This document shows positions 46,487 through 55,398 of a DNA stretch of 64,000 nt, piece after piece. The stretch's first letter is position 1. Each line of letters starts with the position of its first letter. The translations under genes were made by a program, and so were the position numbers. The stretch spans positions 930,001 to 994,000 of the forward strand of contig NZ_SZZH01000001.1 of NCBI RefSeq assembly GCF_005298075.1, written 5' to 3'. The notes under the pieces were generated by a model. That model made no database searches and had not been told where the DNA came from. It saw nothing but the letters and a program-made list of their open reading frames with translations. This DNA is from Nakamurella flava. GTDB lineage: Bacteria; Actinomycetota; Actinomycetes; Mycobacteriales; Nakamurellaceae.

Positions 46487-47227
46487 GTGAGCGACACCGA
46501 GATCCGCCTGCACGCCGACGAGACCGAGCTGGCCGCCGCCACCGCGGCCCGGCTGATCACCACCCTGGCCGACCTGCAGGCCGACGGCCGCGTCCCCGTC
46601 GTCGCGCTGACCGGCGGTGGGGTGGGCACCGAGATGCTGCGCCAGGTCGCGCAGTCCGCCGCCCGCGGCACCGTCGACTGGCGCCGGGTCGAGATCTTCT
46701 GGGGCGATGAGCGTTTCGTCCCCGGCGATTCCGACGACCGGAACGCCAAGGGGGCCTACGAGGCGCTGCTGGACCGGGTGGACGTCGACCCGACCCGGGT
46801 GCACGAGATGGCTCCGTCGGACGGCGACTTCGGTGATGACCCGGACGCTGCGGCCGCCGCCTACGCCGAGATCGTCGCCGGCATCGACGCTTTCGACATC
46901 GTCATGCTCGGCATGGGCGGGGAGGGCCACGTCGCGTCGGTGTTCCCCGACTCCCCCGCCGTGCACGACACCCGCTCGGTGGTGGCGGTGCGGGACTGCC
47001 CGAAGCCGCCGCCGACCCGCATCTCGCTGACCCTTCCGACCATCCGCACCGCCGACCAGGTCTGGATGATCGTCAGCGGCGCGGCCAAGGCGGAGGCCGT
47101 CGGCCGGGCCGTCGGCGGGGCGTCCGAGGTGGACGTGCCCGCGGCCGGCGCGACCGGCCGGGTCCGCACCCTGTGGCTGTTGGACCGGGCCGCCGCGGCG
47201 GAACTTCCCGGGGAGGCTGCGTCCTGA
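46487..47227 (+). CDS. pgl: 6-phosphogluconolactonase
   Basis: Hydrolyses 6-phosphogluconolactone in the oxidative pentose phosphate pathway. At 246 aa with VVALTGGGVGTEML at about 40, WRRVEIFWGDERFVPGDSDDRN at about 66-87, and FDIVMLGMGGEGHVASVFP at about 138, all typical of the DevB/Pgl type. GTG at 46487 has GAAGGA at 6 nt. In mycobacteria zwf and opcA lie between tal and this gene; here they are absent. Confidence 0.96.
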   Translation: MSDTEIRLHADETELAAATAARLITTLADLQADGRVPVVALTGGGVGTEMLRQVAQSAARGTVDWRRVEIFWGDERFVPGDSDDRNAKGAYEALLDRVDVDPTRVHEMAPSDGDFGDDPDAAAAAYAEIVAGIDAFDIVMLGMGGEGHVASVFPDSPAVHDTRSVVAVRDCPKPPPTRISLTLPTIRTADQVWMIVSGAAKAEAVGRAVGGASEVDVPAAGATGRVRTLWLLDRAAAAELPGEAAS

Positions 47228-48237
47228 AGGTGGCGATGCTCGGTCCGGTGGCCTGGCGGACCCCGCCCCGGCATTACGGCCCCTGGGAGCAGGTCACCGG
47301 TCTGCTCACCGAGGGGCTGGTCGCGGCCGGGGTGGACGTCACCCTGTTCGCCACCCTGGACTCGCTGACCACCGCGGAGCTGGACGGCGTCTGCCCCCGC
47401 GGGTACGCCGAGGACCCGTCGGTCGACGGGCGGATCGCCGAGGCCCGGCACACCGCCCACGCCCTGGCCCGGGCCGGCGAGTTCGACCTGGTGCACAATC
47501 AGATGGACTGGTTGCCGCTGACCTTCGCCGGCCTGATCACCCCGCCGATGGTGACTACCATCCACGGCTTCTCCGGCCCGGCGATCCTGCCGGCCTACCA
47601 GGCGTCGACGTCGGCGTACGTGTCGATCTCGGACGCCGACCGGTCCCCGGATCTGGACTACCTGGCGACCGTCCACCACGGCCTCGATCTGACCGCCCTG
47701 CCGGTCGACCTGGCCGGTGGGGACGACCTGGTGGTGTTCGGTCGCATCCACCCGGACAAGGGGGTGGCCGAGGCCATCGCCATCGCGCGGGCCGCCGGCC
47801 GGCGACTGACCATCTGCGGGATCGTGCAGGATCAGCGGTACTTCGAGGAGCAGGTCGCTCCGCACGTCGACGGCGACCGGGTCCGCTACCTGGGGTCGGT
47901 CGGGCCTGACCGGCGGGCCGAGATCCTCGGCGGGGCCGGCGTACTGCTGCACCCGATCGCGTTCGCCGAACCCTTCGGCCTGTCGGTGGCCGAGTCGATG
48001 GCCTGCGGTACCCCCGTCGTCGCGTTCCGGCGCGGGTCGATGCCCGAGGTGGTCGACGACGGGGTGACCGGGTTCCTGGTCGACGACGTCGCCGGGGCGG
48101 TCGCGGCGGTGCCGGCCGCCGCGGCCCTGGACCGCCGCGCGGTGGCCGCGCGCGCCCGGGAACGGTTCAGCGCGCAGCGGATGGTGGCGGACTACCTGCG
48201 GGTCTACGAGCGGTTGCTTTCCGGTTCGTCCGGCTGA
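47224..48237 (+). CDS. Glycosyltransferase family 4, probable CTG start
   Basis: A 337-aa retaining glycosyltransferase. N-terminal acceptor domain with VAMLGPVAWRTPPRHYGPWE, family-like DLVHNQMDWLPL and TIHGF. The C-terminal nucleotide-sugar domain has VVFGRIHPDKGVAEAIAIA and the conserved EPFGLSVAESMACGTPVVAFRRGSMPE at about 251-277. The expected start M-[K/R]-V-A-M-L-G is encoded CTG AAG GTG GCG ATG, so I place the start at the CTG, which overlaps the pgl TGA as CTGA and has GGGGAGG 7 nt upstream. GTG at 47230 is the fallback. The sugar is unknown. Its end overlaps the convergent GH130 gene by 34 nt. Confidence 0.88.
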   Translation: MKVAMLGPVAWRTPPRHYGPWEQVTGLLTEGLVAAGVDVTLFATLDSLTTAELDGVCPRGYAEDPSVDGRIAEARHTAHALARAGEFDLVHNQMDWLPLTFAGLITPPMVTTIHGFSGPAILPAYQASTSAYVSISDADRSPDLDYLATVHHGLDLTALPVDLAGGDDLVVFGRIHPDKGVAEAIAIARAAGRRLTICGIVQDQRYFEEQVAPHVDGDRVRYLGSVGPDRRAEILGGAGVLLHPIAFAEPFGLSVAESMACGTPVVAFRRGSMPEVVDDGVTGFLVDDVAGAVAAVPAAAALDRRAVAARARERFSAQRMVADYLRVYERLLSGSSG

Positions 48238-49706
48238 CCGTCGCCGGTGAGGGCGGCCAGCAACCCGGCCAGATCCACCCAGGCGACGCCGATCCGGGCG
48301 TCGCCGATGCCGTACGGGATCCACAGCCGGCCGTCGTGGACGATGCCGCCGCAGGAGTAGACGACGTTCGGCACGTAGCCGTCCCGTTCGTCCGCGTCCG
48401 GGCGCAGCAGGGGTTCACGGAGCCGGCCGATCACCCGGGTCGGGTCGTCAAGGTCGAGCAGGATCGCGCCCATGACGTACGTGCGCATCGGGCCGACCCC
48501 GTGGGTGAGCACGAGCCAGCCCGGCCCGGTCTCGATCGGCGGCCCGCAGTTGCCGACCTGGATCACTTCCCAGGGCTCGACCGGCGCGTGCGCGGTGACC
48601 GGGGACGACCAGCGGAACCCGTCGGCGGAACGGGCCAGGCTGATGGTCTCCCCGTCGGTGCGGCACAGGGCCAGGTGCTCGCCGCCGACGCGGCGTGGGA
48701 ACAGTGCCATCCCCTTGTTGGTGGCGGCCGGCCCGACCAAGGGCCCGGCCGCTAACCGCCGCAGGTCGGGGCTGGTCAGCAGGCGGGGGGCGATGTCCCG
48801 TCCGTCGTAGGCGGTGTAGGTCGCCCGGTACTCGACGCGGCGGTCGTCGTCGGTGAACCGGGTGAGTCGGGCGTCCTCCATCCCGTTGCTCTCCTGCGCC
48901 GCGTGCGGGAACAGCAGCCGCTGGCTCAGGTCGCTGTCGGTCGGGAACTCGATGGAGTACGCCGAGACCAGGGTCCGCCGGATGAGGTCGATGGTCGCCG
49001 GCGCCCCCGGCTGGGTGCGCAGCCGGGCCGGGATACCGGCCAGCGTGTGCTCGAAGTCCTGATCGGTGAACAGATCTGGTAGCGCGCCGAGGACCGCCGC
49101 GGTGACGGCGTCGACACCGTCGTGTTCGGCCAGCGAGGTGCGCAACCGGGCGCGTGACCAGATGGCCTCGGCGGTGCGACCGGACACGACTGGGCGGCGC
49201 CGGGGCCCGAACGTCCAGCGGGGGCCCGGTCCGACGATCGCGTCGACGAAGGCGATCGAGGAGATATGCCCCTCGCCGATGGCGCGCAGGCTCACCGCGA
49301 CCCGCAGCTGCCCCGGGAGGAGTCCGTCCTGGTCGGGATGGGCGACGGCGCTCGGATTGCACAGGGCCGCGGCCTCGGTGGCGTACTCGGCGGTCAGCGC
49401 GGCGCCCAGCAGGACCGTGCGGGCCGCGCTGAGCGGGGCTCCCCCACCGACCTGCCCGGCGACGAGCGCCGCATTGGCCCGCACCGCGCCGGCCAGGTCG
49501 TGACCGCGTCCGGCGAACTCGACGATCACCCTGGCCGCGAGCCGGTCCACCTCGGGTTCGTCGATGGCCATCACCCGGTCGGCGATGGCCTGCAGCCGGG
49601 ATCGCCCCGGGGTGGCCGATCCTCCGGGGGCGAACAGCCGGGTCAGCACCCGGGACGGGTCGGGCCGCAGACCCGCGTCGACCCGGTGCGCCCGGACCGC
49701 GGTCAC
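48204..49706 (-). CDS. GH130-family glycoside phosphorylase, long form
   Basis: A 500-aa protein whose C-terminal 300 residues carry the GH130 five-bladed propeller: the catalytic-Asp motif is SNGMEDARLTRF, then a phosphate-site-like ATNKGMALFPRRV, and DGYVPNVVYSCGGIVHDGRLWIPYG at the end. GH130 enzymes reversibly phosphorolyse beta-mannosides; the exact linkage is not readable. About 170 N-terminal residues (VDRLAARVIVEFAGRG region) exceed the usual size and look helical. GTG at 49706 overlaps the preceding stop as GTGA. Third gene of a coupled unit; the start is therefore firm. Confidence 0.85.
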   Translation of the reverse strand: MTAVRAHRVDAGLRPDPSRVLTRLFAPGGSATPGRSRLQAIADRVMAIDEPEVDRLAARVIVEFAGRGHDLAGAVRANAALVAGQVGGGAPLSAARTVLLGAALTAEYATEAAALCNPSAVAHPDQDGLLPGQLRVAVSLRAIGEGHISSIAFVDAIVGPGPRWTFGPRRRPVVSGRTAEAIWSRARLRTSLAEHDGVDAVTAAVLGALPDLFTDQDFEHTLAGIPARLRTQPGAPATIDLIRRTLVSAYSIEFPTDSDLSQRLLFPHAAQESNGMEDARLTRFTDDDRRVEYRATYTAYDGRDIAPRLLTSPDLRRLAAGPLVGPAATNKGMALFPRRVGGEHLALCRTDGETISLARSADGFRWSSPVTAHAPVEPWEVIQVGNCGPPIETGPGWLVLTHGVGPMRTYVMGAILLDLDDPTRVIGRLREPLLRPDADERDGYVPNVVYSCGGIVHDGRLWIPYGIGDARIGVAWVDLAGLLAALTGDGQPDEPESNRS

Positions 49707-50818
49707 GGCGTCACCGGCAGTGCGCAGGCCTGCTGGACGATCACCAGAGCGGCCACGGTGGACTCCGCCCCCTGGTTCTCGTTCCGTCCCGTGCGGGTCA
49801 GGCCGTCGAAACCGCCGCCGGTGTCCGGGTCGAGCATGATCGTCCGGGAGTCGTTGTCGCCCCACAGCCACCGCCGGGCGAGCTCGACCCCGACCAGCCA
49901 GCTCGCGTCTCCGGTGACCCGATGGGCGCTCGCGCAGGCGTCGGCCAGGGCGGCCACCTCCAACGGTTGCTGGTCGAACGCCGGTCCGACCTCACCCGGG
50001 CCGCGACCGCCGACCGGCGTCACGGAGAGCAGCCGGGCGCCGGTCCCAGCTCCGACCCGGTCGACCCGGCTCTCCACCCGCAACAGGAAATCGAGCAGGT
50101 CGCAGCCGCGAGCCGTGCCTGCGTCGTCGCCCAGGGCGTGCGCGGCGACGATGAGTGCCTCGGCGATGGCGGCGTTGGCGTACCCGAGTCGCGGTTCCGG
50201 CCAGGCCCACTGCGGGCCGGTCGGCGCCCATCGGCGTGACCATTCGAGGTAGTCGGTGAGCAACCCGCGGGCCGCCGCCTCGTCCGGGCGGGCGGTCAGC
50301 AACTCGGCCGCTCCCAGCGTGGCGAACGCGGTGGCCCGCAGGTCGGGCGATCGGCGGGCGGCGGCGCGGCGGAAGGCGTCGGCGGCCCGGTCACGGTCCG
50401 CGGGGTCCGGCAGGCGGGCGGCGGCGAACCCCAGGCCCCACAGCGCCCGACCCCACCAGTCGCCCAGACCCGGCTGGTCGGTCCACCGGCCGGTCACGTC
50501 CATCCGGTTGTGGCAGCGGCCGTCGTCGGCCACGGCCGCAACCGTGAATCCGAGATAGCGCCGGTGCAGTCCGATCAGCCTGGCGTCGGGCGCCGGTTCC
50601 CGGGCGGTGACCACCAACGCCCGGGCGACGTCGTCCACGCAGTAGCCGTGCTCGGGCCGGGGAACGGCGTACCGGGCGTGCTCGAACAGCCCGCGAGCGT
50701 CGGTCAACGCCGACAGATGGTCGAACACCGGACGCGCCCGGCGTTCCGGTGACCCGCAGGCCGCGGTGGGGACGGAGCGTCCGTGGTCGGCGACTGCCAC
50801 GAAACCGGGCAGCGTCAC
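49703..50818 (-). CDS. Unknown protein, six-hairpin glycosidase-like
   Basis: A 371-aa protein of helix-pair repeats with conserved-looking aromatic and acidic loops: EHGYCVDDVARALVV near residue 57, RMDVTGRWTDQPGLGDWWGRALWGLG near 105-130, and DPDTGGGFDGLTRTGRNENQGAES near the end. This pattern suits an (alpha/alpha)6 barrel such as six-hairpin glycosidases or phosphorylases. No catalytic assignment is possible. GTG at 50818 and the stop at 49703 both overlap neighbours as GTGA, tying it to a glycosyltransferase and a GH130. Confidence 0.7.
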   Translation of the reverse strand: MTLPGFVAVADHGRSVPTAACGSPERRARPVFDHLSALTDARGLFEHARYAVPRPEHGYCVDDVARALVVTAREPAPDARLIGLHRRYLGFTVAAVADDGRCHNRMDVTGRWTDQPGLGDWWGRALWGLGFAAARLPDPADRDRAADAFRRAAARRSPDLRATAFATLGAAELLTARPDEAAARGLLTDYLEWSRRWAPTGPQWAWPEPRLGYANAAIAEALIVAAHALGDDAGTARGCDLLDFLLRVESRVDRVGAGTGARLLSVTPVGGRGPGEVGPAFDQQPLEVAALADACASAHRVTGDASWLVGVELARRWLWGDNDSRTIMLDPDTGGGFDGLTRTGRNENQGAESTVAALVIVQQACALPVTP

Positions 50819-51960
50819 GCGGCCACCGTTTCCGCTGACGCGAGCAGACGCATCGCCACCTGCCGGTACTCGTCGGCCACGGCCGACCAGCGCAGACCGG
50901 GTGCGGCCGCGGCCGCCGTGCGGGCCATGGCCGCCGCGGCCGGGCGGTCGGTCAGCACGCGACGCAGGGCCGCGGCGATGTTCGCCGGGTCCCGTTGCGG
51001 GACCAGCACTCCCGCCCCGGTCGCGAGCAGTTCGATGGCATGGGGGAAGCGGGTGGCGACGACCGGTTTGCCGGCGGCGACGGCCTCGATGAGTACCCCG
51101 GAGGTGACCTGTTCGGTGGAGTCGTAGGGCAGCAGGACCACATCGGCGGAGCTGACCACCGCGGCCAGGGACGGGCCGTCCAGGTACCGGCCGTCCAGCT
51201 CGACGGTGTCACTCAGGTGCAGGTCGGCGGCCAGGTCGATCAGGCCCCGCCGGTAGACCTCGCCCTGGTGCGCCAGCACCTTTGGGTGGGTCTGCCCGAC
51301 CACCAGGTACCGCGGTGCCGGACGCAGGTCGCGCAGCTCGGCCATGGCCCGGACGGCCCACTCGATGCCCTTGCCCGGCCCCAGCAGGCCCCAGGTCAGC
51401 ACGGTGGGTCGGTGGGAGGGTCCCGGCCGAGCGGTGGGCCGCCCGCCGGCCGCCAGCAGGTCCGGCGCGCCGTGGGCGATGACGCTGACCTTGTCGGGAA
51501 CGACCCGGTAGCCGGCGAGGAGCCGACGGTGGGCGGTGTCGGTCATGCACACCACCGACCCGGCGATCTCGACCACAGCCTCCAGGACCTCCCGCTGGTG
51601 CGCGGAGGGGTCGGTCAGGACGGTGTGCAGGACCACGATGCTCGGCACGGTCAGGCCGGCCAGCAGAGTCAGCACCTCGTCACCGTCCGGGCCGCCGAAG
51701 ATGCCGAACTCGTGCTGGACGACCACGACGTCGCAGGCGTTCAGCCGGGGCAGGGAACGGGCCAGCGACACGGGGTCACCGGCGACGACGTCGCCGACCA
51801 CGTCGGGTCCGGCCGGGGGCTGCGGGCTCTCGAGGAGGCGGACCACTTGGGCGACGTCGCTGCCGGAGGCGGTCAAGGCGGACGACAGGGACGCGGTGAA
51901 CGTGGCCAGACCGCACTGGGTGGGCGGGTAGGTGCTGACAAAACCGAAGCGCAGGGACAT
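50815..51960 (-). CDS. Glycosyltransferase family 4
   Basis: A 381-aa GT-B glycosyltransferase: the N-domain opens FGFVSTYPPTQCGLATFTASLS, then VVVVQHEFGIFGG. The C-domain has VLTWGLLGPGKGIEWAVRAM, ELDGRYL and the family EX7E-like region EQVTSGVLIEAVAAGKPVVATRFPHAIELL at about 290-319. ATG at 51960 begins the fold directly; an AAAGGCG run about 11 nt upstream is a weak ribosome-binding site. First gene of the GT4/unknown/GH130 unit. Sugar and acceptor unknown; GDP-mannose is a guess from GH130. Confidence 0.88.
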   Translation of the reverse strand: MSLRFGFVSTYPPTQCGLATFTASLSSALTASGSDVAQVVRLLESPQPPAGPDVVGDVVAGDPVSLARSLPRLNACDVVVVQHEFGIFGGPDGDEVLTLLAGLTVPSIVVLHTVLTDPSAHQREVLEAVVEIAGSVVCMTDTAHRRLLAGYRVVPDKVSVIAHGAPDLLAAGGRPTARPGPSHRPTVLTWGLLGPGKGIEWAVRAMAELRDLRPAPRYLVVGQTHPKVLAHQGEVYRRGLIDLAADLHLSDTVELDGRYLDGPSLAAVVSSADVVLLPYDSTEQVTSGVLIEAVAAGKPVVATRFPHAIELLATGAGVLVPQRDPANIAAALRRVLTDRPAAAAMARTAAAAAPGLRWSAVADEYRQVAMRLLASAETVAA

Positions 51961-53329
<1,369 letters not shown>

Positions 53330-53346
53330 TCGGTCCCCTCCGCACC

Positions 53347-53407
53347 ATCGACTGCAGGCGACACGCCGTCACGGATCCTTCGTGGCGGCGTGTCGCCTGC
53401 AGTCGAT
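53347..53407. terminator. 22-bp perfect inverted repeat, bidirectional terminator
   Basis: Arms 53347-53368 and 53386-53407 are perfect complements; a T/G wobble then CACG/CGTG extends the stem inward to 27 pairs with a 7-nt loop. Placed between the convergent mdh and MFS stops. No U-tract. The extraordinary length raises the possibility of a dispersed palindromic repeat. Confidence 0.75.
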
Positions 53408-53417
53408 CGGGGGACGG

Positions 53418-54680
53418 TCAGTCCCCGCTGCCGGCGATCTGCTCGTCGTGGGCGTCGTCCCGGCCGGCCCGGTCCAGGTGCGGCAGCTGGCCCCAGATCG
53501 CCGCGACGAAGACGGCGGATCCACCGAGGGCGAACCACAGGGGCGCGGTCACCCCGTAGTGCTGGGCCAGCACACCGCCCACCGTCGAACCGACGACCAG
53601 CCCGCCGAACACCGCGGTGCGGTAGACGCCGCCGACCCGGCCCTGCAGCTCCTGCGGGACGGCCCGCTGCCGGATGGTGGTCGACGTGGTGCCCCAGACG
53701 AACTCGTGCACCCCGAGGGCGAACATCGTCGGGGCGGCCACCCACGGCGACGACGTCAGTGCCAGGACCAGGTGGAACACCGTCTCGATCACCAGCCCCA
53801 CCCGCATCAGGACGCCGAGGGCGATCCGCCGGGCCAGCGCGCCGTAGACGGCGATCCCGACCAGGCCGCCGATGGCCTGCACCGTGGTCAGCAAGCCGAA
53901 CCCGAGGGGGCCCAGTCCGAGCCGCTGGGTGGCGTAGAGGACCAGGATCGACCAGGTCGCCCCGAAGGTCACGTTGAAGATGAGGATGGTCAGGATCAGC
54001 GTGCGGACGGCCGGGTGCCGCATCGACCAGCGGAAGCCGGCGGCGATGTCGTGGTGCAGCCGCCTCGTCGTTGCCGGGGTGGGCAGCGGCGGCAGCCGCA
54101 GCCGGACCAGGACGACCGTGCCGACCGCGACCAGTACCACCTGGGTGACGAACGGCCACCCGACGGCCACCGCGAACAGGCCCGCCCCGATCGCGGGTCC
54201 GGCGAGCTGGTTGCCGACCAGGAAACCGCCCTGCAGGCGGGCGTTGGCCGTCGGCAGGGCGGACCGGTCGACCAGCATCGGCAGCAAGGTCGCGGACGTG
54301 GTGTCGGCGAACACCTCGGCGACGGCCAGGAGGAACAGCAGGACGAGCGCGACGGCGATGGTCATCACCCCGGCGACCACCCCGGCGGCGAGGCCCAGCA
54401 GAATGCCCACCCGGATCGTGTTCACCAGCAACAGGTGTCGACGGCGGTCCACCCGGTCGGCGACCCCGCCGGCGAGCAGGCCGAGCAGCAGCTGGGGCAG
54501 CCACTGCACGGTCGCGGCCAGCGCGACGAGGAACGGGTCGGACGTTAGGGAAGCGACGAGCAGCGGCCCGGCTGCGACGGCCAGGCCGTCGGCCAGGTTG
54601 GTCGTCCAGGTCGAGGCCAGTAGTCGCCGGAAGTCCGTTCCCCATGCCGCTGGCGCGACCAGCTCCCCGATGCGACCCAC
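53418..54680 (-). CDS. MFS transporter, EntS/MFS_3-like exporter
   Basis: A 420-aa protein with twelve hydrophobic helices of the MFS_3 group (EntS-type). It opens with FRRLLASTWTTNLADGLAVAAGPLLVASLTSDP, has LAGGVADRVDRRRHLLLVN as the loop 2-3 motif, and GTTSTTIRQRAVPQELQGRVGGVYRTAVFGG in the second half. Exports siderophores or drugs in characterised relatives; the substrate here is unknown. The start is placed at the GTG at 54680 (VGRIGELVAPAAWG), 7 nt after TAGCGT; another GTG 12 nt upstream overlaps that box. Confidence 0.88.
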   Translation of the reverse strand: MGRIGELVAPAAWGTDFRRLLASTWTTNLADGLAVAAGPLLVASLTSDPFLVALAATVQWLPQLLLGLLAGGVADRVDRRRHLLLVNTIRVGILLGLAAGVVAGVMTIAVALVLLFLLAVAEVFADTTSATLLPMLVDRSALPTANARLQGGFLVGNQLAGPAIGAGLFAVAVGWPFVTQVVLVAVGTVVLVRLRLPPLPTPATTRRLHHDIAAGFRWSMRHPAVRTLILTILIFNVTFGATWSILVLYATQRLGLGPLGFGLLTTVQAIGGLVGIAVYGALARRIALGVLMRVGLVIETVFHLVLALTSSPWVAAPTMFALGVHEFVWGTTSTTIRQRAVPQELQGRVGGVYRTAVFGGLVVGSTVGGVLAQHYGVTAPLWFALGGSAVFVAAIWGQLPHLDRAGRDDAHDEQIAGSGD

Positions 54681-54687
54681 TGGCTCC

Positions 54688-54693
54688 ACGCTA
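54688..54693 (-). promoter_or_regulatory. -10 element TAGCGT for a leaderless MFS transcript
   Basis: TAGCGT, 7 nt (GGAGCCA), then GTG at 54680. Same box and spacing as at 8068 and 34329. Confidence 0.55.
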
Positions 54694-55055
54694 GGTGTCG
54701 GAAGGCTCCTGTCCAACCCCGGAGACCGTCGATACGCGGTCCGGCGGACCGGGGCCGCCGCTCGATCGGGGGGAAGGTGGTTGGGCGGCGGACCCCGGGG
54801 TAGGGGCCCGACTGATGCGAACGGCCCACCCGGCCGTGGAGCGATCGGCGGACCAGGGAGTGCAGTCGCATCAGCGACAGTCGAACCGTCCACTTCATGT
54901 GCGCGCGGTGACCGGTGCATACCGTCAGTAACGCGTCGCAGGCGGTGTGACGCGTTCCCGGCCGCGCATGCGGCCAGGAAACCGTCGGGCGTGGTCGGGG
55001 CCGGGATACCCCGCATCACGCCCGACGGTGACCGTCGCCGGCGCACCAGGCGGCG
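54694..55055. other. Intergenic with two inverted repeats, no gene seen
   Basis: Contains AACGCGTC (54930-54937) and GACGCGTT (54949-54956), and a larger dyad listed separately. No coding signal. Confidence 0.5.
54981..55029. terminator. 13-bp inverted repeat downstream of the frameshifted gene
   Basis: ACCGTCGGGCGTG (54981-54993) and CACGCCCGACGGT (55017-55029) pair perfectly; inside, CGGGG and CCCCG can pair as well. It lies 27 bp after the stop at 55056 on the minus strand and probably ends that transcript. Confidence 0.5.
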
Positions 55056-55381
55056 TCAGGTCCGGTGACGCTGCCCGGTGATGGACGGTAGGTGTTCCGT
55101 GATGGCCTGCTCGAGTCGGGCGTCGTCGGCGACGGCGAAGAACTCTTCGTCGAGCTCATCCCACAGTGCGGCGTCCGATGGGCTCAGTTCCTCGTACCCG
55201 GTGGGCCGGAAGCGGGCATACGCATCGCGGGCTCGGGTGACGAGGTCGGCGACATCGTGCAGCTCCAGCCGACGAAAGCCAGCGATGGCGTCATCCACGG
55301 CCGTGGCGCGGTGGTGTCGTCGGTCTGGTAGGCGTGGATGGCGACGGCGTTCAGCTCAGTGATCCAGGGGGTCGCAGTCAT
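55056..55381 (-). pseudogene. Frameshifted small gene, DUF4375/DMP19-like helical protein
   Basis: Two overlapping frames together give one natural protein: ATG at 55381 encodes MTATPWITELNAVAIHAYQ, and a different frame continues AVDDAIAGFRRLELHDVAD and onward to a stop at 55056. Joining needs one inserted base near 55307-55309, inside a C/G-rich run. The helix pattern is reminiscent of DUF4375 proteins, but the N-terminal hallmark is missing, so the family call is weak. The second half alone could start at GTG 55298 (80 aa). Either a 1-bp deletion or a sequence error. Confidence 0.55.
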
Positions 55382-55398
55382 CGCGCCTTGCTCTGGAA

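Noticed and set aside
42982-46749. A 1255-codon open frame antisense to tkt, tal and the start of pgl
   Set aside because: The plus-strand genes are certain enzymes; the antisense protein is low-complexity with no motif or ribosome-binding site.
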